Assembly: GCA_003254885.1 (NCBI GenBank)
Contig: QANT01006835.1
Span: 1 to 22,261, forward strand
Source: Purshia tridentata
Taxonomy: Eukaryota; Streptophyta; Magnoliopsida; Rosales; Rosaceae
Length of the DNA: 22,261 nt
Direction of reading: 5' to 3'
Shown: one piece after another, positions 20,260 to 22,261 of the stretch
How the letters are laid out: each line of letters begins with the position of its first letter
How positions within the stretch are numbered: the stretch's first letter is position 1
The notes under the pieces: generated by a model
Database searches by the model: none
The model's input: the letters and a program-made list of their open reading frames with translations, nothing else
What the model was told of the DNA's origin: nothing
Translations under genes and position numbers: made by a program

Positions 20260-21830
20260 CTTTCCTTCTTGTCCCAGTTGTCCTGTCCCTCTCAGAAATT
20301 TCATTAGAAAACTACCTAAAACAAAATAAATACATTAATTTACGACGTAATGATTAATCAGTAGATAAAAATAATTAGAACACGAAAGAGAGAGGGAAAA
20401 AAATAGACAAAAATTGGGATTTTTTTAAAACCAATTTGCAAACTGGAAAGTAAATTGATTCGAAGCAAATTACTGAAAAACTGGGGATTTTTTTTTTCAA
20501 GTGGATTTGCTTCGTTTTATTGTTTTGGAAATAAAAACAAAAAGGGAGAAAAAGAAGGAAACTTTAGTCTTTATTTTAATTAAGGAAGGGAGTTTAATTA
20601 AGACAGAAATTAGGGATAAATGTGCGAAGTGATGACGTGGCATGGGTCGCAGGTTGCACTGTCGCAACGTGTTGGACGGGTCAAACTTCTTACAGCCAAC
20701 CAACCACCAATTCTCTCCTTCTCAGTTCTCACACATCACATGCACTTTTGCCGGTCTTTTTATTTGTCTCGTATTTTTTAACTCGTTGTCGTTTTTTTTT
20801 TCTTTTGAAATCTTTGTCTAGTTCAAAGACCAAAACAAAATTGTAAGAACATAAAGCAAAAATAAAATATTTTTTTCGGATGATCCAAAAAAGTTTTTGT
20901 TCAATTCAAGAATTTATTTTCCTGGCCAAAAATATAGAAACATTAATGAATGAATTTTAATTTTAATTTTTAACAATAATTCAGCTCGCCAAATAATATG
21001 GGTTTTTTTTGCACTCTTCAACCATAAAATTGTGCCACAAAACAATCAATGTATATAAATTTAATAAATGATTAGGACTAATTTGTGATAATTAATGCAA
21101 ATACTGTAAATGGGGTTGTGATGGAGAAAATATATCTAAAAGTTATAGTATCCACCCAGTTTATTTTAAATTAATTGATTTTGTTGAATGTATATACAAT
21201 TTTCTTTGAATTCTACTTTACTATAATTAATTACCTTGGGAACAAAGCAATGGGGTAGGTATATACTTTAATTTTTTATCATTCCCGTATTTGGAAAATA
21301 ATTTGCAAAGAGGATCGTTTCTTCTCTTGCATGTTACTATATCCATTTATGTATATTCAATTCTATGTTTTTAATAATTAATTCGACATAAAAATTAGTG
21401 ATCGACACGACTCCTTTCGATTTTTCAAATTAATCAACGTTTATAAAACAACATCTCTATTGTATATTAATCCGAATTTTAATGAACACCCAACCCAAAA
21501 TTGCTAAAATTTTGTAAACTCATGATGTGATCGAGAATGACTAATTACAGGAATGAATTATAGCTTATTTTAATAAGGCCAATTTACACGCGTTTTTGCC
21601 GCTTCCTTTTTGTTTTTTGGTTTGTTGGTATTGCATAGTTAAAATTAAGGATCCAAATCCTCTATTTGTATATATTAATTTAAAATCAATCGTTTAATTG
21701 TAGAAAAATTAAAAAATATGATATATTGTGGTGTGAGGCTTGAAATAAGGACTTATAAATATATATATATATTATTAATACGTGGAATTAAGATTGAGCT
21801 ATATAAAAATGTGATTGATTATATTAATAA
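20260..21830. other. AT-rich intergenic region upstream of the flippase gene
   Basis: No gene is supported. TGACGTGGCA at 20633-20642 matches bZIP/ABRE-type ACGT elements. A short (AT)7 run lies at 21759-21772. Otherwise the sequence is AT-rich with many homopolymer runs. Confidence 0.55.
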
Positions 21831-21836
21831 TTTGAA

Positions 21837-22261
21837 ACACGTGTGCTGAAATTATAGGCCGCGGGCTATGATAGCGTGGATGGAGAAAGAGGCAAAGAAG
21901 CCGTCGAGCCCGTGAAAGAAACAAAGAGACCATTTGGTCAGTAGCTCGCCTATAAATAAATAAATAAATTGCCGTCGGGATATAAAGCACTCAAATTTAT
22001 CACAAAATTTCACTTTCATATATGAGTCTATCAGTGTGGTGGGGACTGAGACTTGAGAGAGAGAGAGAGAGATGATTGCTTTTTGTCGATCAGAGTTCAT
22101 GTTTTTTTCGACCAATCAGTGTATGCCATTTCATAAGAAGATGTAGTATCTATTATTCGTGTTTGTCATACGTACATGCATGTAGGGGCTTATGAATTAT
22201 CGTCATTAGTTGTTGCTCAATTTAGAAAAGGGAATTAAATTAGAGGGGAAGTTGTTAACTA
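21837..22261 (+). promoter_or_regulatory. Probable promoter and leader of a plus-strand gene beyond the window
   Basis: ACACGTGT, containing a G-box, lies at 21837-21844. CTATAAATAAA with a TATA box at 21951-21957 follows, predicting transcription from about 21985. Downstream are (GA)9 at 22055-22072, typical of plant 5' leaders, and the palindrome TACATGCATGTA at 22173-22184 with an RY-type CATGCATG core. No coding frame of note appears before the window ends. Confidence 0.4.
22055..22072 (+). repeat. (GA)9 microsatellite
   Basis: Nine uninterrupted GA dinucleotides. The position, about 70-90 bp past the inferred transcription start, suggests a leader GA tract of the kind bound by BPC/BBR GAGA factors in plants. 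Confidence 0.9.

Noticed and set aside
21985..22261. Possible microRNA precursor at the right edge
   Set aside because: I looked for known plant miRNA sequences and a long foldback and found neither within the window.
1..22261. Novel multi-gene defence or mobile system, CRISPR array, integrated virus
   Set aside because: No repeat-spacer array, integrase, reverse transcriptase, capsid or polymerase-like frame was seen. The window is a normal plant gene neighbourhood.

Overview
This is nuclear DNA from a plant, most likely a woody eudicot. Rosaceae is my best guess, but only from overall resemblance. The evidence is split genes with GT..AG introns, AT-rich introns and intergenic DNA, and plant-only families: a PERK receptor kinase, a CML15/16-type calcium sensor and an ALA9-12-type P4-ATPase. 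There are no operons, CRISPR arrays, prophage, or rRNA or tRNA genes that I can see.

Layout, left to right: (1) 1-803: a dispersed-repeat-like sequence present as two tandem copies of about 262 bp, then the leader of the first gene. (2) 804-2978 (+): an eight-exon HD-domain metal phosphohydrolase of the HDDC2/5'-deoxynucleotidase family with a probable organelle-targeting extension. (3) 2979-6288: AT-rich intergenic DNA and the promoter and leader of the next gene, with a possible relic terminal exon on the minus strand. (4) 6289-9911 (+): an eight-exon proline-rich extensin-like receptor kinase (PERK). (5) 9912-10923: 3' region and intergenic DNA with a 39-bp tandem duplication. (6) 10924-11382 (+): a single-exon, small, Cys-rich, single-pass membrane protein of unknown function. 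(7) 12295-12777 (+): an intronless, GC-rich, four-EF-hand calmodulin-like protein. (8) 14023-19217 (-): an 11-exon phospholipid flippase of 1199 residues, convergent with the calmodulin-like gene. (9) 19218-22261: flippase leader and promoter, with two E2F-type sites near the inferred start, then intergenic DNA that ends in what looks like the promoter of another plus-strand gene beyond the edge.

I reconstructed the exon structures of the three split genes by hand from splice sites, reading phase and remembered family sequence. Every junction keeps frame: the totals are 266, 731 and 1200 codons including stops. All five genes look intact. They are ordinary, unrelated neighbours. Calcium signalling (CML), wall sensing (PERK) and membrane lipid asymmetry (ALA) could meet at the plasma membrane, but the sequence shows no functional link. 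I did not find a novel multi-gene system. The more interesting leads are the uncharacterised Cys-rich membrane protein, the paired E2F sites at the flippase promoter, the 39-bp in-frame duplication, the minus-strand exon-like relic, and a perfect hairpin in the flippase 3' region.
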